DNA of 64,000 nt, from the NCBI GenBank assembly GCA_002104895.1, contig MCFG01000034.1:52501-116500 (forward strand), given 5' to 3'. The notes under the pieces are model-generated. The model was not told the origin of the DNA. It saw nothing but the letters and a program-made list of their open reading frames with translations, and did not search any database. The DNA comes from Anaeromyces robustus (taxonomy: Eukaryota > Neocallimastigomycota > Neocallimastigomycetes > Neocallimastigales > Neocallimastigaceae). This document shows, piece by piece, positions 28,072-41,128 of this stretch (position 1 is the first letter of the stretch; every line of letters starts with the position of its first letter). The position numbers and the translations under genes were made by a program.

Positions 28072-29702
28072 TTATAATAATATATAAATAATAGCAATAA
28101 GAATAATAGATTTGGATATAACTCTAAAGTTATAACTATCACTTGTAGCTTGATCACCTGTACCATCAACTTGTTGTTGAGTTAATGGAACAGAATCATA
28201 TTGGAATTGAAATTCTTGTGCAACAGCGTCAGCACGCATTTGCGTCCAATCCATAATACCCCAAGCATGTCTTCTACCACCTTCCTCAATACCAGTATCA
28301 AAGTCTTCAATATTAAAACTATATTTTTTAGAATTTAAACTATTATATTGCTTTGGAATACTATATTCCCATACTAATTCTGGTCTAATTCTTTCTTTAT
28401 AAGCTTCAACTTTAGCTCTCATAGCAACTGGATTGAATATATGTTTTACAATAGCAATTAAATATTTTTCAAACATATCTTTAGTTACACTTCCAGTAAG
28501 GAATTTATCAACAGCATAACGATGTGGACCATCTTCTGAACCGATATTCCATGTTCTATTCACATCATTTTTATATGATTGTTTTGGGAAATCTTTACCA
28601 TATCTATTCATAGTATCACTTAAACCACATCCCCAGGTTAAATCAAAATCTTGATCAACAAAATAGTATTTTGTAGTAGATGAAGTAGATTCATCTGGAT
28701 AATCATACATTACAAAGTTAGTTGTGTAATACCAGTATGAATCCCAGTGTCCAGCAAGGTATTCAACCTAAAAGAATAAATATAAAAAAAATTGATAAAT
28801 AGAATGAATTAAAAATAAATAATTATATAATTATTATTAATGATTTATTTATATTAATAACATTTAATTAGTATTAAATTTTATTAATATAAATTAAAAA
28901 TAAAAATAAAAATAAAAATAAAAATTAAAATAAAAATAAAAATAAAAATTAAAATAAAAATTAAAATAAAAATAAAAATTAAAATGAAAATGAAAATTAA
29001 AATGAAAATGAAAATTTAAAAAACTAAAAATAACATAATATAAAATATAGTTTAACAAATTAAAACTTACAGCAAGAGCTTTCAAGAAGACGTCTAAATC
29101 AAACCATTTTTCACTAAATTCTTTAATAGCACTTTCATTATTAGGATCAACATTATTCATAGCTTGAATTAAACCAACAATTTTTTTATTATCTTCACCT
29201 TCAAGTGGTTGAAATGCTGAATAATTATCATCTAATTGGAAATCAGCTCCAGTACTACAATCTAATGGTGAACCAAGTTTTTTTACATTAATTTTTCCTG
29301 TTTTTTCATTGCCATGGAATGCTGATCTTACAAATGATTTAGTAGAAACATCTTCTTGTAAAATATATACACCAATACCAACACCATCAGAATAAACACG
29401 ACAAGTGACTGATTCATGAGTTGGATTACCAATAGCATGAAGAATATCAGAGTAAATAAGTTGTCTCATAAAAGCTGGATCTTCAGAACTAGCTCTTAAT
29501 TTTAAAATATTACGCTTTAATGGATTTTTACCTTCAGAATTATTTTGTAAACCAAAACGAACTTGGAATTTATCTTCATTACGGTTCTTACATGATAATG
29601 GAACTTGCTATTTTATTATAGTAATAATTGTTATAATTATATTATAGTTAATATTTTATAAAGTTTTATTAATGTTATTAATGTTATTAATATTAATATT
29701 AA

Positions 29703-29737
<35 letters not shown>

Positions 29738-30536
29738 TACTATTATTATTAATGAAATCAAATTATAATTATTTATATAAAAATTAAATCATATACAAAA
29801 ATTTAAATTCAACAACAAATTAATTATTATATATTATTTATATTATGCAATTTTTATATAAAAAATATATACCGTAAAGTAATGAACACTATCTTTTAAG
29901 AAGAATGTCATTCTCGGAACTGTTACTGTATTTCTTGGAGCAGTTTGGAAGAAATTTAAACCTCCATCAATTACAATAGTTGGAATATAAGTATCATCGA
30001 AAAGTTCTTGTTTACCGATTGAATGACTCCATTTTTTTGATTCTGGAAAACCAAATTGGAACAATTCTTTCACAGTATATTCACGATTAAAGAAATCATT
30101 ATATGTTCTATCCTTTAATTCACCTTTAAATTCTCTTTCAAAAGGTTCTTCTCCAATATCACTGACATAATGATATCTGTTGTTTTATAAAATTAATATA
30201 ATTTATATTAGTATCTTTAATTTTTATATTCTTTTTTTTTTTTTTTTTTTCAAAATAATAATCCTGATACTTTTTTTCTACAAAAAATAATATAATTATA
30301 TAGATTTTCAAAATATATTTTTAATTTTATGAAAGTAAATTTTACTTTGTACCAGTTGAAGCTTCCGCTGTACCCATATAATAAGGTAAAGTATCATATT
30401 TTTGTAATGGTGTATCAGCTCCATTAATTCTTACAGCAACAGTATTACATTCAATACAAATTACTCTGAAATTAATTTGGCCAGCATAACTTACAGCTGC
30501 CATTGTAAGCAAGCCTATTGATTTTAACAATTTCAT
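28072..30536 (-). CDS. CotH-family secreted protein
   Basis: Exons are 30536-30346, 30176-29873, 29607-29071 and 28767-28072, giving 575 aa. Signal peptide about 1-18 (ends VSYA). The body matches the CotH kinase-like family, which is expanded in anaerobic fungi and often associated with their cellulosomes. Motifs: VPLSC..N..KFQVRFGLQ, KRNILKLRAS..DPAFMRQ, then a VGIGVYILQEDV strand. The acidic motif FVDQDFDLTWG (Asp382, 384, 386) falls where CotH kinases carry their metal-binding acidic residues. The C-terminus ends in a hydrophobic ISKSIILIAIIYILL, suggesting a GPI signal or membrane anchor. No dockerin is present, so cell-surface or secreted action is likely rather than docking. Bacterial and Mucorales CotH proteins include spore-coat kinases and surface invasins; the role here is unknown. 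It lies 2.4 kb upstream of the xylanase start and shares its orientation. Confidence 0.9.
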
Positions 30537-30980
30537 TTTATATGTATATTTTTTTATTTAATTGTTTTTTTTTTATTTTATTAGTTTTATTCTTTAAAAA
30601 AAAATAATTAAAATACTGCTTTTATTAGTAAATATTTTAATTATATATTCTTTAATATTAATTAATGACAATCTTTTCTTATTTATTGTTAATTAGTTAA
30701 AATCTACTTATTATTTAAGGAATACATTAATAAAAAAAGATGTTTTTATTAAAAAATTTAAATTTAAAAAAAGAAAAAAATTATAATATTTATAGCTTTT
30801 TATTTTTATTATTTTTTTTTTTATTTTATTTTATAGAAAAAAAAGAATGCCATTAATAAATTAATATATATCTTATAATATATTAATAATAAATAAAAAT
30901 ATACTAACAAAATATACTTTATAACTATAATAAATAATAAAATTTATTTATTAATTGATATAATTATTTATTTATTTTTT

Positions 30981-31023
<43 letters not shown>

Positions 31024-32133
31024 TTATTAATATGGTATACACTTTAAAAATTATTATAATAAAATGATATACCAAGAATTTATAATATATAATATATTAC
31101 ATGCTTTTAATATATTAATAATATATTATAATAATATATTATTTATTAAATAAAATATAATATTAATATTCAAAAGTCCTTTATTTTTTTTAAAAAAAAT
31201 GTTTAAAAATAAAAAAAAAAAACAAGAAAATATTTAAAATATTACAATATTGTTTAATATATTATTGATTATAATATATAATTAAATAAATGTATTAAAT
31301 TATATTAAATTTAAATACAATTATTGACTAAATTCATTATTTAAAACTTCATATGTTAAAAGAAATAAATTTAAATATAATATATATAAATTAATATATA
31401 AATTAATATATTCATATTATATATTCAATATATTATTATTATATCACAATATATTTCAAAACAATTCCAATGATGATATAATAATGATATAAATAATAAT
31501 TAAAATTATTTATTTTAATTGTTAGAATATAAAAATTAACTTTTTAAAAACATTAAAAATATATTAAATCTTTTATGTAAATTATATGTTGAAGTTGACA
31601 TTATTTATGTTAATATCATAAATTTATGTAACTTTTAAAAGTCATGTGTATTTTACTAAAAATCTTTCATAAAATATTTTAAAAAAAAACATGTAATCAA
31701 GTGATAAATTTACATATTTAAATTTATTACAACCAAGGTTTTTCAACAATATATTATTTAATTTTATAATTATATAAATTATTATATAATTATATAAATT
31801 ATTTATATAATTATATAAATTATATTAGTTAATACGAAACAATAATATAAATAATAAAATTTATATATTTAATAATTTTTAAGAACTATAATTTTTAATT
31901 ATAGTAGATAATTAATTTTATTATTTTTTATATACAAGTATTATAATTTTTTTTTATAAAAAAAAAAATATATATATATATGTATGTAAATATTTTTAAA
32001 AAGTAAAAAAGAAAAAAAAAAAACAAAAAAAAAAAAATAAAAATAAACAAATATATAAATATATTAAATATATAAACAAATATATAAATAAATATATAAA
32101 TAAATATATAAATAAATAAATATATGAAATAAA
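30537..32133. other. Intergenic: divergent CotH / Cys-rich protein promoters
   Basis: 1.6 kb of AT-rich DNA between divergent starts. It holds a TTTA tetranucleotide array (30970-31024), short AT palindromes and AAATATATA arrays just before the next start (32040-32125). I see no gene. Confidence 0.6.
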
Positions 32134-33036
32134 ATGGTTACACGAAATTTATTTTGCTTTATTTATATAGGTTTATTATTTACTATCACATATAGTTTGA
32201 CAATAAGAGAAATCATAAAAAGAGATCCAATATCATTTGAAACATATAAAGATGGTGAATGTTATTATTGTAAGGATGATATATGTGTTCCATGCAGTAA
32301 TCGTAGTGAATTTGACACAGTTATAATTCCAGATAAAGAAGGTGTGAATAAGACATACATAACTGAAGGTTGTTCTTCTAAAGATATAGATTTAGATCTT
32401 TGTTTTAGTAAAAATTGTACTGCTGATTCAGAATGTTTATCCAATAAATGTATTAAAGGCCATTGTTCTACTGATGAAGATAACCCAATTATTCAATGTC
32501 AATATGTTCGTACCATTCATAGTAATCCCATTTTTGGGGATGCAAAAGGTTATAAAACACATTGTGGTTTACCGGCAGGATATAAATGCAATTCTAATAA
32601 AGATTGTTCTTCTTTTAATTGTGAAAGATATACTGATTATAGAATTTGTGGAGAACCAGATGATGGTGGATGTCATAGCGCTTGTTCTCTTGGATCAGCA
32701 TTCGTAATGATGGCTGCTGTACCGATATATATAATTGTATTTATTATTTCTTGTTGTTGTTGTTGTTGTTATAAGCACCATTCGCAATATAGAAAATATA
32801 TTAAATATTCTGCATTAGCATTTGTCGTTTTATCACCAATACCCTGGATTGTTTTGCTCTCCTATGATATATATGATATGACTGAAGACGCTAGTGTAAC
32901 TGGACATGTAATTAGTATAATAATTTTAGTTGTGATTGCAACTATTATTGCATTTTTGATTTGTCGTTTTTGGAAAATTAAAAAGGAAGACGAAGACGAT
33001 GAAATACCAAAAGTAGATAATGAAAATTTAAATTAA
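32134..33036 (+). CDS. Cys-rich multi-pass membrane protein, unknown function
   Basis: Intronless, 300 aa. N-terminal signal or anchor about 1-22. The ectodomain (about 23-185) is rich in paired cysteines, with repeated cores of the form C-x4/5-C-x3/4-C such as DSECLSNKCIKGHC and CNSNKDCSSFNC, plus several N-glycosylation sequons. Three hydrophobic segments follow: about 188-206 leading into a run of six Cys (a plausible palmitoylation cluster), about 222-245, and about 257-278. The cytoplasmic tail is acidic. The layout suggests a surface protein with a disulphide-rich exterior. I do not recognise an ortholog; the Cys cores resemble EGF-like or Dickkopf-like knots that occur in gut-fungal surface proteins. 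A 57-bp hairpin lies 240 bp past its stop. Confidence 0.8.
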   Translation: MVTRNLFCFIYIGLLFTITYSLTIREIIKRDPISFETYKDGECYYCKDDICVPCSNRSEFDTVIIPDKEGVNKTYITEGCSSKDIDLDLCFSKNCTADSECLSNKCIKGHCSTDEDNPIIQCQYVRTIHSNPIFGDAKGYKTHCGLPAGYKCNSNKDCSSFNCERYTDYRICGEPDDGGCHSACSLGSAFVMMAAVPIYIIVFIISCCCCCCYKHHSQYRKYIKYSALAFVVLSPIPWIVLLSYDIYDMTEDASVTGHVISIIILVVIATIIAFLICRFWKIKKEDEDDEIPKVDNENLN

Positions 33037-34222
33037 GATGAAAATAAAACTATAAAAATTATACAAAAATAAAAAATATTTTAATTATTATTACCATTAC
33101 AAAATGTGAAATTGAATATAGAATTATATAATTATTAGTTATAAATATTAATTAATAATTTATAAAAATAATATATATGATATATTTATAATTTTTGCTA
33201 TTATATTAACAAGATAACTTTTACTATTATATATAAAGAAAGAAGTCAAAAAAAAATTTTTTTTTTATGAAAAATTTTTTTATACACTTTCATACCATAA
33301 AATAATATATTATTTTTTCAGAGTGTATAAAAACTTAGAATTTTCTTTTGAAAAAAGTTATTTATATATATATATATATATATATAATTGTTATAAAAAA
33401 ATTTTTTTTCCTTTTTTATTAAATTAAAATAAAGCTTAATTTTATTAAATTACAAATCATGACTACTTTTTTATTACATTATAATGAATATTCTATTTTT
33501 AATATTAATTATAATATTTTTTTTTTTTTTTTTTTTAACTTTTAATCATCATTAAAAAAAAAAAAAAAGAAAGAAATGGCCATACAGATTTAATAACTTT
33601 TATTGTTATTAAAGGCATTTATAAATGCTTTTACTTATTTTCTATTTAATATAAAACAATGAATATTGAATGTTTTATGTTTATTTGGTAATATATTAAA
33701 TCAATATTTATTAATAATTACTTTGTTATATAATAAATCAATATATTTATATTTTTCAAAATATAAATTTATTTCAATTTATTTATTATAAAATTTATAT
33801 AAATTATATAATAAAATTACAAAATTATCAAAACTATATTATTTTTATTGTATCTTTTTAATATTTTTCTTTTTATTATGTATTAATGAATTATATTCTG
33901 GGTATAAAATATAAGATTTATATTAACTTTAAAATGTTATCAAATATTATATATCTAAATATAGGTTCATTCATACTACTTTAAAAAAAATAAAATAAAA
34001 TAAAATAAAATTGATTGAAATAAAATAATATCAATTTTATTTTACTTTATTTTTTTTTAATTTTTTATATATTTTTTTTTAATTGTTGATTTATAAGATA
34101 AAAAAAAATATTTTAAATTATTAGATTATTTATACTTAATAGGATGTTTTTGGATTTATTTAACCTTTCGAATAAAATATTTCAGAAGGGATAAAAAAAG
34201 AATTATAATAAATTATGATAAA
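33037..34222. other. Convergent 3' spacer
   Basis: Between the Cys-rich protein (+) and the GNAT gene (-). It contains a stem-loop at 33277-33333 with 12-bp arms, a TA array (33363-33388) and T-runs. Nothing else is supportable. Confidence 0.6.
33277..33333. repeat. Stem-loop TTTTTATACACT / AGTGTATAAAAA
   Basis: 12-bp perfect arms separated by 33 nt, downstream of the Cys-rich protein stop codon (33036). It may be a 3' UTR structure. Confidence 0.55.
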
Positions 34223-34834
34223 TTATAATATTTTACTATATAAAAAACAAGTTAAAGGTATAATATTATTATGAATTTTCATTTCAATTTCTTTTACTTG
34301 TTCTTTTATAAAATTTTTATGGTCATAAAATTGATAATTACATCCAGAATCAGTATATAAATATATTTTTTTTCCTTTTTCAATTTTTTGTAATTCATTT
34401 AATAATAAAGAACCTATTCCTTTTCCTTGTAATTTAGGATCAACAACAAAAAAACTAAGTTCTCCATCAGGTTCATTTGTTTTTAAATATTCGTTATACA
34501 TTTTTTCATTAGCTTCTTGATATTCGGCACCAGCTCCACTGAACATAAATAGCAACATGAATTTAAAAAATAAAAACTGTATTTTACAACATATAGAATT
34601 AATTTTTGTAGGCTCATTTTTCATTTGAACCATTAATACACCTACTAAATTATCGTTATCATAAGCTGCTAAAATTTGGGTTGCTCTTAATAATTCAAAT
34701 AAAAAAAAAAAATTACTATAAAAATAAATTTCATAGGGTCTATTTGAATAACGCCTTATATCCATTCCTTCAATAGAAAATTTTCGTGTAATTTCATAAT
34801 CTTTTTTATTAAGCTCTTTAATTTGAATTACCAT
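34223..34834 (-). CDS. GNAT-family N-acetyltransferase, bacterial-like
   Basis: Intronless, 203 aa. A GCN5-related acetyltransferase: acetyl-CoA transfer to an amine on an unknown substrate, probably cytosolic. The central strand ELSFFVVDPKLQGKGIGSLLLNEL contains motif A with the QGKGIG pyrophosphate-binding loop. It is followed by KKIYLYTDSGCNYQFYDHKNF, the typical beta5/alpha4 of small bacterial GNATs. The N-terminal alpha/beta part includes DNLVGVLMVQ. The middle (about 80-110) is unusually hydrophobic, with FLFFKFMLLFMF where bacterial relatives have a soluble helix. Single-exon structure among intron-rich neighbours and the bacterial-style motif set suggest acquisition from rumen bacteria; this is an inference from pattern only. 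Confidence 0.85.
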   Translation of the reverse strand: MVIQIKELNKKDYEITRKFSIEGMDIRRYSNRPYEIYFYSNFFFLFELLRATQILAAYDNDNLVGVLMVQMKNEPTKINSICCKIQFLFFKFMLLFMFSGAGAEYQEANEKMYNEYLKTNEPDGELSFFVVDPKLQGKGIGSLLLNELQKIEKGKKIYLYTDSGCNYQFYDHKNFIKEQVKEIEMKIHNNIIPLTCFLYSKIL

Positions 34835-35403
34835 CTCTACTATAATATTTATTAAATATTTAATTAATAATATTTTAAAATAATACTTTTATATAATATA
34901 ATAATTTATAAAATAAAGTATATATATATATATATAATTTTAAATATCTTTAATGAATTATTTTAAAATACTTAAAAATAATTTAATTTAATTTAATATT
35001 TTTTTAAATTAATATTTCTTGTTATATTTTATTTTATTCTGTATTTTTATTTTTTTTTTATTTTTTTTTTTATTTTTTATTTTATTTTATTTTTTTTTTT
35101 AATATATGTTATTAAAAAAAAAATTGAAACATAACTTATTTATAAAGAATAATATAATACAATGAATTTACATTAAAATAAAAATCTCCTTATTTTTTTA
35201 TCATTTCGTTGTTAAAATAAATTAAAATTAATTAACTTAAAAAAGTTACAATCAATATTTCTTTTATTATTAATAAGCCACAATATAAATACTAAATTTA
35301 ATAAACTTTATTTAATAATAAAAATATTTTTTAATATTATTATTTTATTTTTATAAAGTTTTGTGTTTTATAAAATATGATTCTTTTAATTATATATATT
35401 TTA

Positions 35404-35434
<31 letters not shown>

Positions 35435-35895
35435 TTTAAATAAATATATGTAATATTAGAAATAATATTATAAAATGAATTTACAAAATAAAAAAAATAT
35501 TAACAAAATTTTATAATATTTAATAAAATTTATTATATAAATATATAAAATATAATCAGATAATAATAATTTTTAAAAAAAAAAACATGATGAATAAAAA
35601 ATTATTTACATAAAACATATAGATATATAAGTGAATAAATAAATAAATAAACATATAATAAATAAATAAATAAATAAATAAATATATAAATAGATATATA
35701 AATAAATAAATAAATAGTAATAAAATAATAAATATCATTTGATTCTAATACATAATATAAAATATAATAAAGAATAGAAAACAAAATTTTTAATATTAAA
35801 CTATACTATATGAATGATAAAAAAAAAATAAAATATAAATAAAAATATTTCATTATAATTTATAAAATTCTAAAATTCATTTTAATAATTATTTC

Positions 35896-35939
<44 letters not shown>
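34835..35939. other. Intergenic: GNAT promoter / SUN gene 3' end
   Basis: AT-rich; T-run 35401-35429, an AAAT array (35637-35716) and a T-run of about 43 bp abutting the SUN stop (35899-35941). No gene is seen; open frames in the AAAT array are artefacts. Confidence 0.6.
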
Positions 35940-35945
<6 letters not shown>

Positions 35946-36549
35946 ATATTTAATTGGTTTTGAATAAATAGATTCACGTCCATGAACACGTACACGGTAA
36001 ATACATGTATATTTTGATTCTCCCCAATTAGAAAGTATTTGAAATTGAACTACTTTTATGGATGTAACTGATTGAAGTTTTATTTTAGCTTCATTTAATA
36101 TTGGAAAAGTTTGAATAAAATTATCACGAGGATCAAATAAAATTGAAGCTAAATGTATTGAATATGGAGATGATGAAAGTGAAAGGGATTGTCTATGATA
36201 TGAACTCATTTTTTCTAATGCATTTTGATCTGTAATACCATATACTTCAATTTCTTTTGGAGCAGAATTTAATAAAGAATCAGGAACAGATTCTTCTTGT
36301 GACATATGTTCAATAGTAATATGAGTTGGTACAATTGGCATAGAAAGTTGTACAGTTAAATAACCATGATTACCTAAATAAATTAAATATATAAAAATAT
36401 ATATTTATATTATTCATATATATTAATATAAAATTTTAATTCAAATAATAATTTTTTTTTCTCCTTTTTATTTTTTTTTTTTTTTTTTTTTTTATTTTTT
36501 ATTTTTACAATATATAATATAATAATCAAAATAATAATAATAATAATAT

Positions 36550-36582
<33 letters not shown>

Positions 36583-39500
36583 TAGGTAATAATTACCATC
36601 CATAGCCCAACAATTACCAGCATGAGTATCTGGTTGAATTGCAACAATAGGTGATTTACCTAGTAAAAATCCACTAACACCAAACAAATTAGCCCATGCT
36701 TTAGCAATAGTACCTTCAGGATAACGATGATAACTTTCAGAAGTAAATAAAGGTAAAATTTGTGCACCAGAACTTTCTAATGCATAATCAGGTTTAGATA
36801 AAATATCCATTGAATATTTTTCCATAGCTTTATTAATATAACCTTGTATAGCATCATGAAGTTCAGGAATAGAAACATTTAATTGAGTTAAATAATAATG
36901 AAATTCTGATTGAACTAAATTAATAACATCTTCTTTTGAAATAATAATATCACCTTGTTTTAATTGTTGTTGAAATTCTTTACGAATATAATTTTCTAAC
37001 ATTTGTCGATTATTTTCAATAAAATCATCCCATGTAGGTATATTAAGTTTAACTTTTCGATTCATTTCTTCTAAAGCTTCATCATGGGTTTTAATTAAAG
37101 ATTTTAAGGAATCAATCGTTAAAAAGTTTTTAGATAAATAACGCCAAAATCGTTCATCAAATTCAATAGCTCGAGTTATTGGATTAATTTTAGCTATCAT
37201 CATTTTTGGTATAATTTTTTCTAAAAGAGGTTCAAGTTCTTCTTTTAATTTTTGAATTTGATTCTCTTTATCAGCATCAATTTTATCTTCAACATGTTGA
37301 ATAATTTGTTGAAAATCATCTACATTAGTTTTTAATTCATGTAAATTCACTTCTATATTAGTAGAAAGATGTTTCAAATTTTGGATCTCTTGTTTTTGTT
37401 TAGAATTAATTATAGATGATTGAGAAGCTTCATCAGCTACGTTAGCTAATCTTAAAGACAACTGTTCAATTTCTTTATTAAGTTGATCTAAATAAGCTTG
37501 TGGTGTATCAGCTTTAATTTCTTCCGTTTCTTGGTTTAATTTAGATAGTATAATTTCTAATTTATTTAACTGATCCTCTAAATTTAAAATTTTTTGATGA
37601 TGAAGATCTTGTTCTGGTAATTTTGCCCATTTTAACCATTTCATGATACTATAATTTCCATTTTCATCAATTAAAAATATTTGTGAATAAATACCAAAAA
37701 GAAGAAATATAATTGTTATCCTATAAATTAAAAAAATAATAATTATGATGATGATGATGATGATAATAATAATAATAATAATGATAATTATAGTAATAAT
37801 AATAATAATATAAAATATGAATAATAAATATATAAATAAATAAATAAATAATTAATTAATTAATTAATAATGATTAATATTAATAAAATATAATTATTGA
37901 CTATATTTATATTGATAATAATAATATAATAAATATAATTTACTTTGATGATAATAATTTCCATAAAGCATAAAAAAATAATGATATTATATTAAATATC
38001 TTATAAATTAATAATGAAATTTTTTCTAAAATAATATAAAAATATATAATTAATAATTTTAATATCATTATTATAATACTAATTTTTATATGAATAATAG
38101 TATATATATATATATATAGGTAGATATAATTAATACCTATTAAAGTAGAATTATATTTTTGATTTATTATCTCTTCTCGATTTTCTTCACTATCATAATA
38201 AAATTCCTCATCATTAATATCTTCAGGTGTCTCATTGGAATAAAACGGTTTTTTTTGTTTTATTTTATTGGAATATAATCTTTTATTGATATTTCCCATT
38301 TTATTCTTTTCCATAAGGGTATAATAATTTCCAATAATTGATTTACGAATAGATGAAATTTTTGATTTATCATTATTAGTTTTAAATGAAAAAGACTTTA
38401 AATTACTACTTTGACCATTATTATTATTATTTTTATTACTATTATTATTACTATTATTATTATTATTGTAGTTATCATTATTTTCATTTTCATGTATACT
38501 GTTAATTTTTGTTTTCATAATAGAATTATTAATTTTTGATGAAATACGATTCTTAAGAATACTTTTATTACCAACTGAAAATGGTTGGGTTGGTGAAGTT
38601 AATGATCGTGAATGAGAAAAAAGATCATAATTAGAATGAGATGATGATGCCTCATTAATATGATGTATAGCAGAAGTTGATTTTGCTTTTGGTAAAGATT
38701 TAAATGAAGAGGAAGAATTTGAAGGATTAAACAATGATGTTGAGTTTTTCCTAGAATGCTCTTTTGATGATGATGAAGTTGTTGAAGAAGCATAATATTT
38801 ATTATTTAAATTTGAATTTTTTGATTTTTCATAAGAAAAAGAAGAATAAGGTTGATGAGTTTCATGATATTCATTCATTTCTTGAGATGGATAATCATTG
38901 GTATAAGTAATAGGCTCTTCTTGTTCATATATATCATTATTAGATAAATGTTCTAATTCTGTTGAATTTTTATTCATTACCAAAAAGGAATTATTTGCTG
39001 TAGAATTTTCTGTTATAGTATTATTCATAGTATCCATTGGTTCATTTTCTATTTCTTCTTCAATGACAGCATCTAAATTGGTATCGTCAGTTTTAGATGC
39101 AGAAAATGGAGGAGAAACAGACCATATTGATGGAGTATAATCATGTTGTTTATTTGAATTTTCATAAATTACTTCTTCTTCTTCTTCTTGATCATTTTTA
39201 TCTAAATTTAATCCATAACTATTACTATAAAATTTTTGATTTTGAGAAGAAGGAGGTCTATAAGTATCATTACTACTATGACTACTATTACTATGATGAT
39301 GATTTACTGTAGTAATGTTACTATTTGTATTTGAGATAGTTGTAGGTTTATTTTTTTTAGTTGTATCTGTACGACAACCTTTATTAACAATATCATTATA
39401 TAAAAATGGAGTTGGTGTTTCAGAAACAAAATAATTCTTTGAACCAGCTCTATTATAAGTTTGAGATGGAAGATTTGATAAATCGGAATTGGAACTATGT

Positions 39501-39769
39501 AAATAAAAATTATAAGGCTCTGGACTTGTGAAATTATCAATATTTTCTTCATTATAATTTTCTTTTATTTTTTTATTTGAATTATAAATATTACCAATGA
39601 ATGAATCATTAGAATTATTTATTTTACGATTTAAATTATTACCATTAAATATATTTTCTTTATTACTTAATGACTGGTCGAATTTATTTTCATTTCCATT
39701 ATTATTTTTATCTAAAGTTCTTAATTGACTTGGCTTTAATAAACTACTTCTTCTATTATTTTCAAACAT
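35940..39769 (-). CDS. SUN-domain (Sad1/UNC-84) nuclear envelope protein
   Basis: Inner-nuclear-membrane half of the LINC complex, which links chromatin to the cytoskeleton via KASH proteins. Exons are 39769-38137, 38025-37944, 37720-36597 and 36373-35940, giving about 1,090 aa. Residues 1-545 are a Ser/Asn-rich nucleoplasmic region starting MFENNRRSSLLKP. Two hydrophobic stretches follow (about 546-569 and 573-588), the second ITIIFLLFGIYSQIFLI. A coiled-coil lumenal region (about 605-730) comes next. The SUN domain runs from about 893 (DYALESSGAQILP) through NLFGVSGFLLGKSP, the GNCWAMDG strand, GYLTVQLSMP, HITIEHM and a C-terminal YTCIYRVRVHGRES. The upstream ATG at 39856 reads through poly-Lys (A-run), so I prefer the ATG at 39769. 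The 38026-38136 intron could be retained in frame. Confidence 0.9.
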
Positions 39770-41083
39770 TTTTTTTTTTTTTTTTTTTAAAACAAATTGT
39801 TGTCTACCGGAGATTAAAAAAAAAAAGTAAAATATAACTGACTTTGATGAAATCAATTTATATAATATAATAATTTGAATATTATAAAGAATAAAAATAG
39901 TAAAAAAAAAATTATATGAATAATTATTAAAAATGGATTTATATACATTAAAATATTAGTACAATTGCATAAAAAGTAAATGTAAATATATATATTCAAT
40001 TATAATTATAATTTATTTTATCGTGTATTTAAATTTAATTACCTTAATAAAATAAAATGTGTCTGATATAATTTTATGTACAATTATTATTCAAAAATAT
40101 TATACTTTATAATAAAAATAAAATAAAAAAAAATAAAATGATTAATATTTTATTTATAATATGAATAAAAAAAAAAAGAGTATATGGTATATATAGAATA
40201 TACGGTTAAAGAATATTATTATTACAATTTAATGTGCCAATGGAAAAAAAAAATAATAATTAATTAAAAAATATATTGATTTTACAAATTTTAAAATTTA
40301 TAAACTCGATTTTTGAATTTTAAAAAAAATTAAAATTCAATAATTATTGTTAATGATTGAATTGAAAATCTATCTTTTAAATTGTGATAAATATTTTAAT
40401 TGTTTAAAATGGCATTTCTATTGAATAATTAAAAAAAATTCAAAAATTATTTGAATAAAAAACTAAAGTTGGAATAATAATAAAAAACAAATATATATAA
40501 ATCTGTATATTCTATTATTAAAGTTTAATTCTTTATTATTTATTATTATTATTACTATTTTTTAATTAAATTTTATATTGTATTTATAATAAAAAAGACA
40601 ATCTAATTAATAATACAATATGTAATATTTATTACATATTACATACATATATTTTAATTTTTTTTTTTTATTCTTTTATTCGTTATATATGGTATAGAGG
40701 ATGTTACACACTTTAAAAAAGTATACTATATATCATAATACATAGTGTGATATATTACAATATATTGAATTCAATTAATTTTTTTATTAATTTCATTAAA
40801 AATTAATATAAAAAAACTATATAAAAATAATTTATAATAATAATTATTAATTACACCATATAAAAATTAAGTATATAGATAATTATTTTTATAAATAAAT
40901 ATATAATTAATAAATAAATAAATAAATAAATATTTAACTAAATAAATAATTAATTAATTTCTTAATTAAATAACAATACATGTAACTGAATATTTAAGAC
41001 TAAAATAAATATGAAATATATAATATAACAATATTATTATATAATTTGAAAGATTAGGTACTTATTCTGTAATATTTGTATTT

Positions 41084-41128
<45 letters not shown>

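Noticed and set aside
35556-35784. Two frames of Tyr/Ile/Phe repeats
   Set aside because: Generated by the AAAT tetranucleotide array.
39770-39856. Upstream start of the SUN protein at 39856
   Set aside because: It would add a hydrophobic stretch followed by poly-Lys from an A-run; the ATG at 39769 after the A-run is the more natural start.
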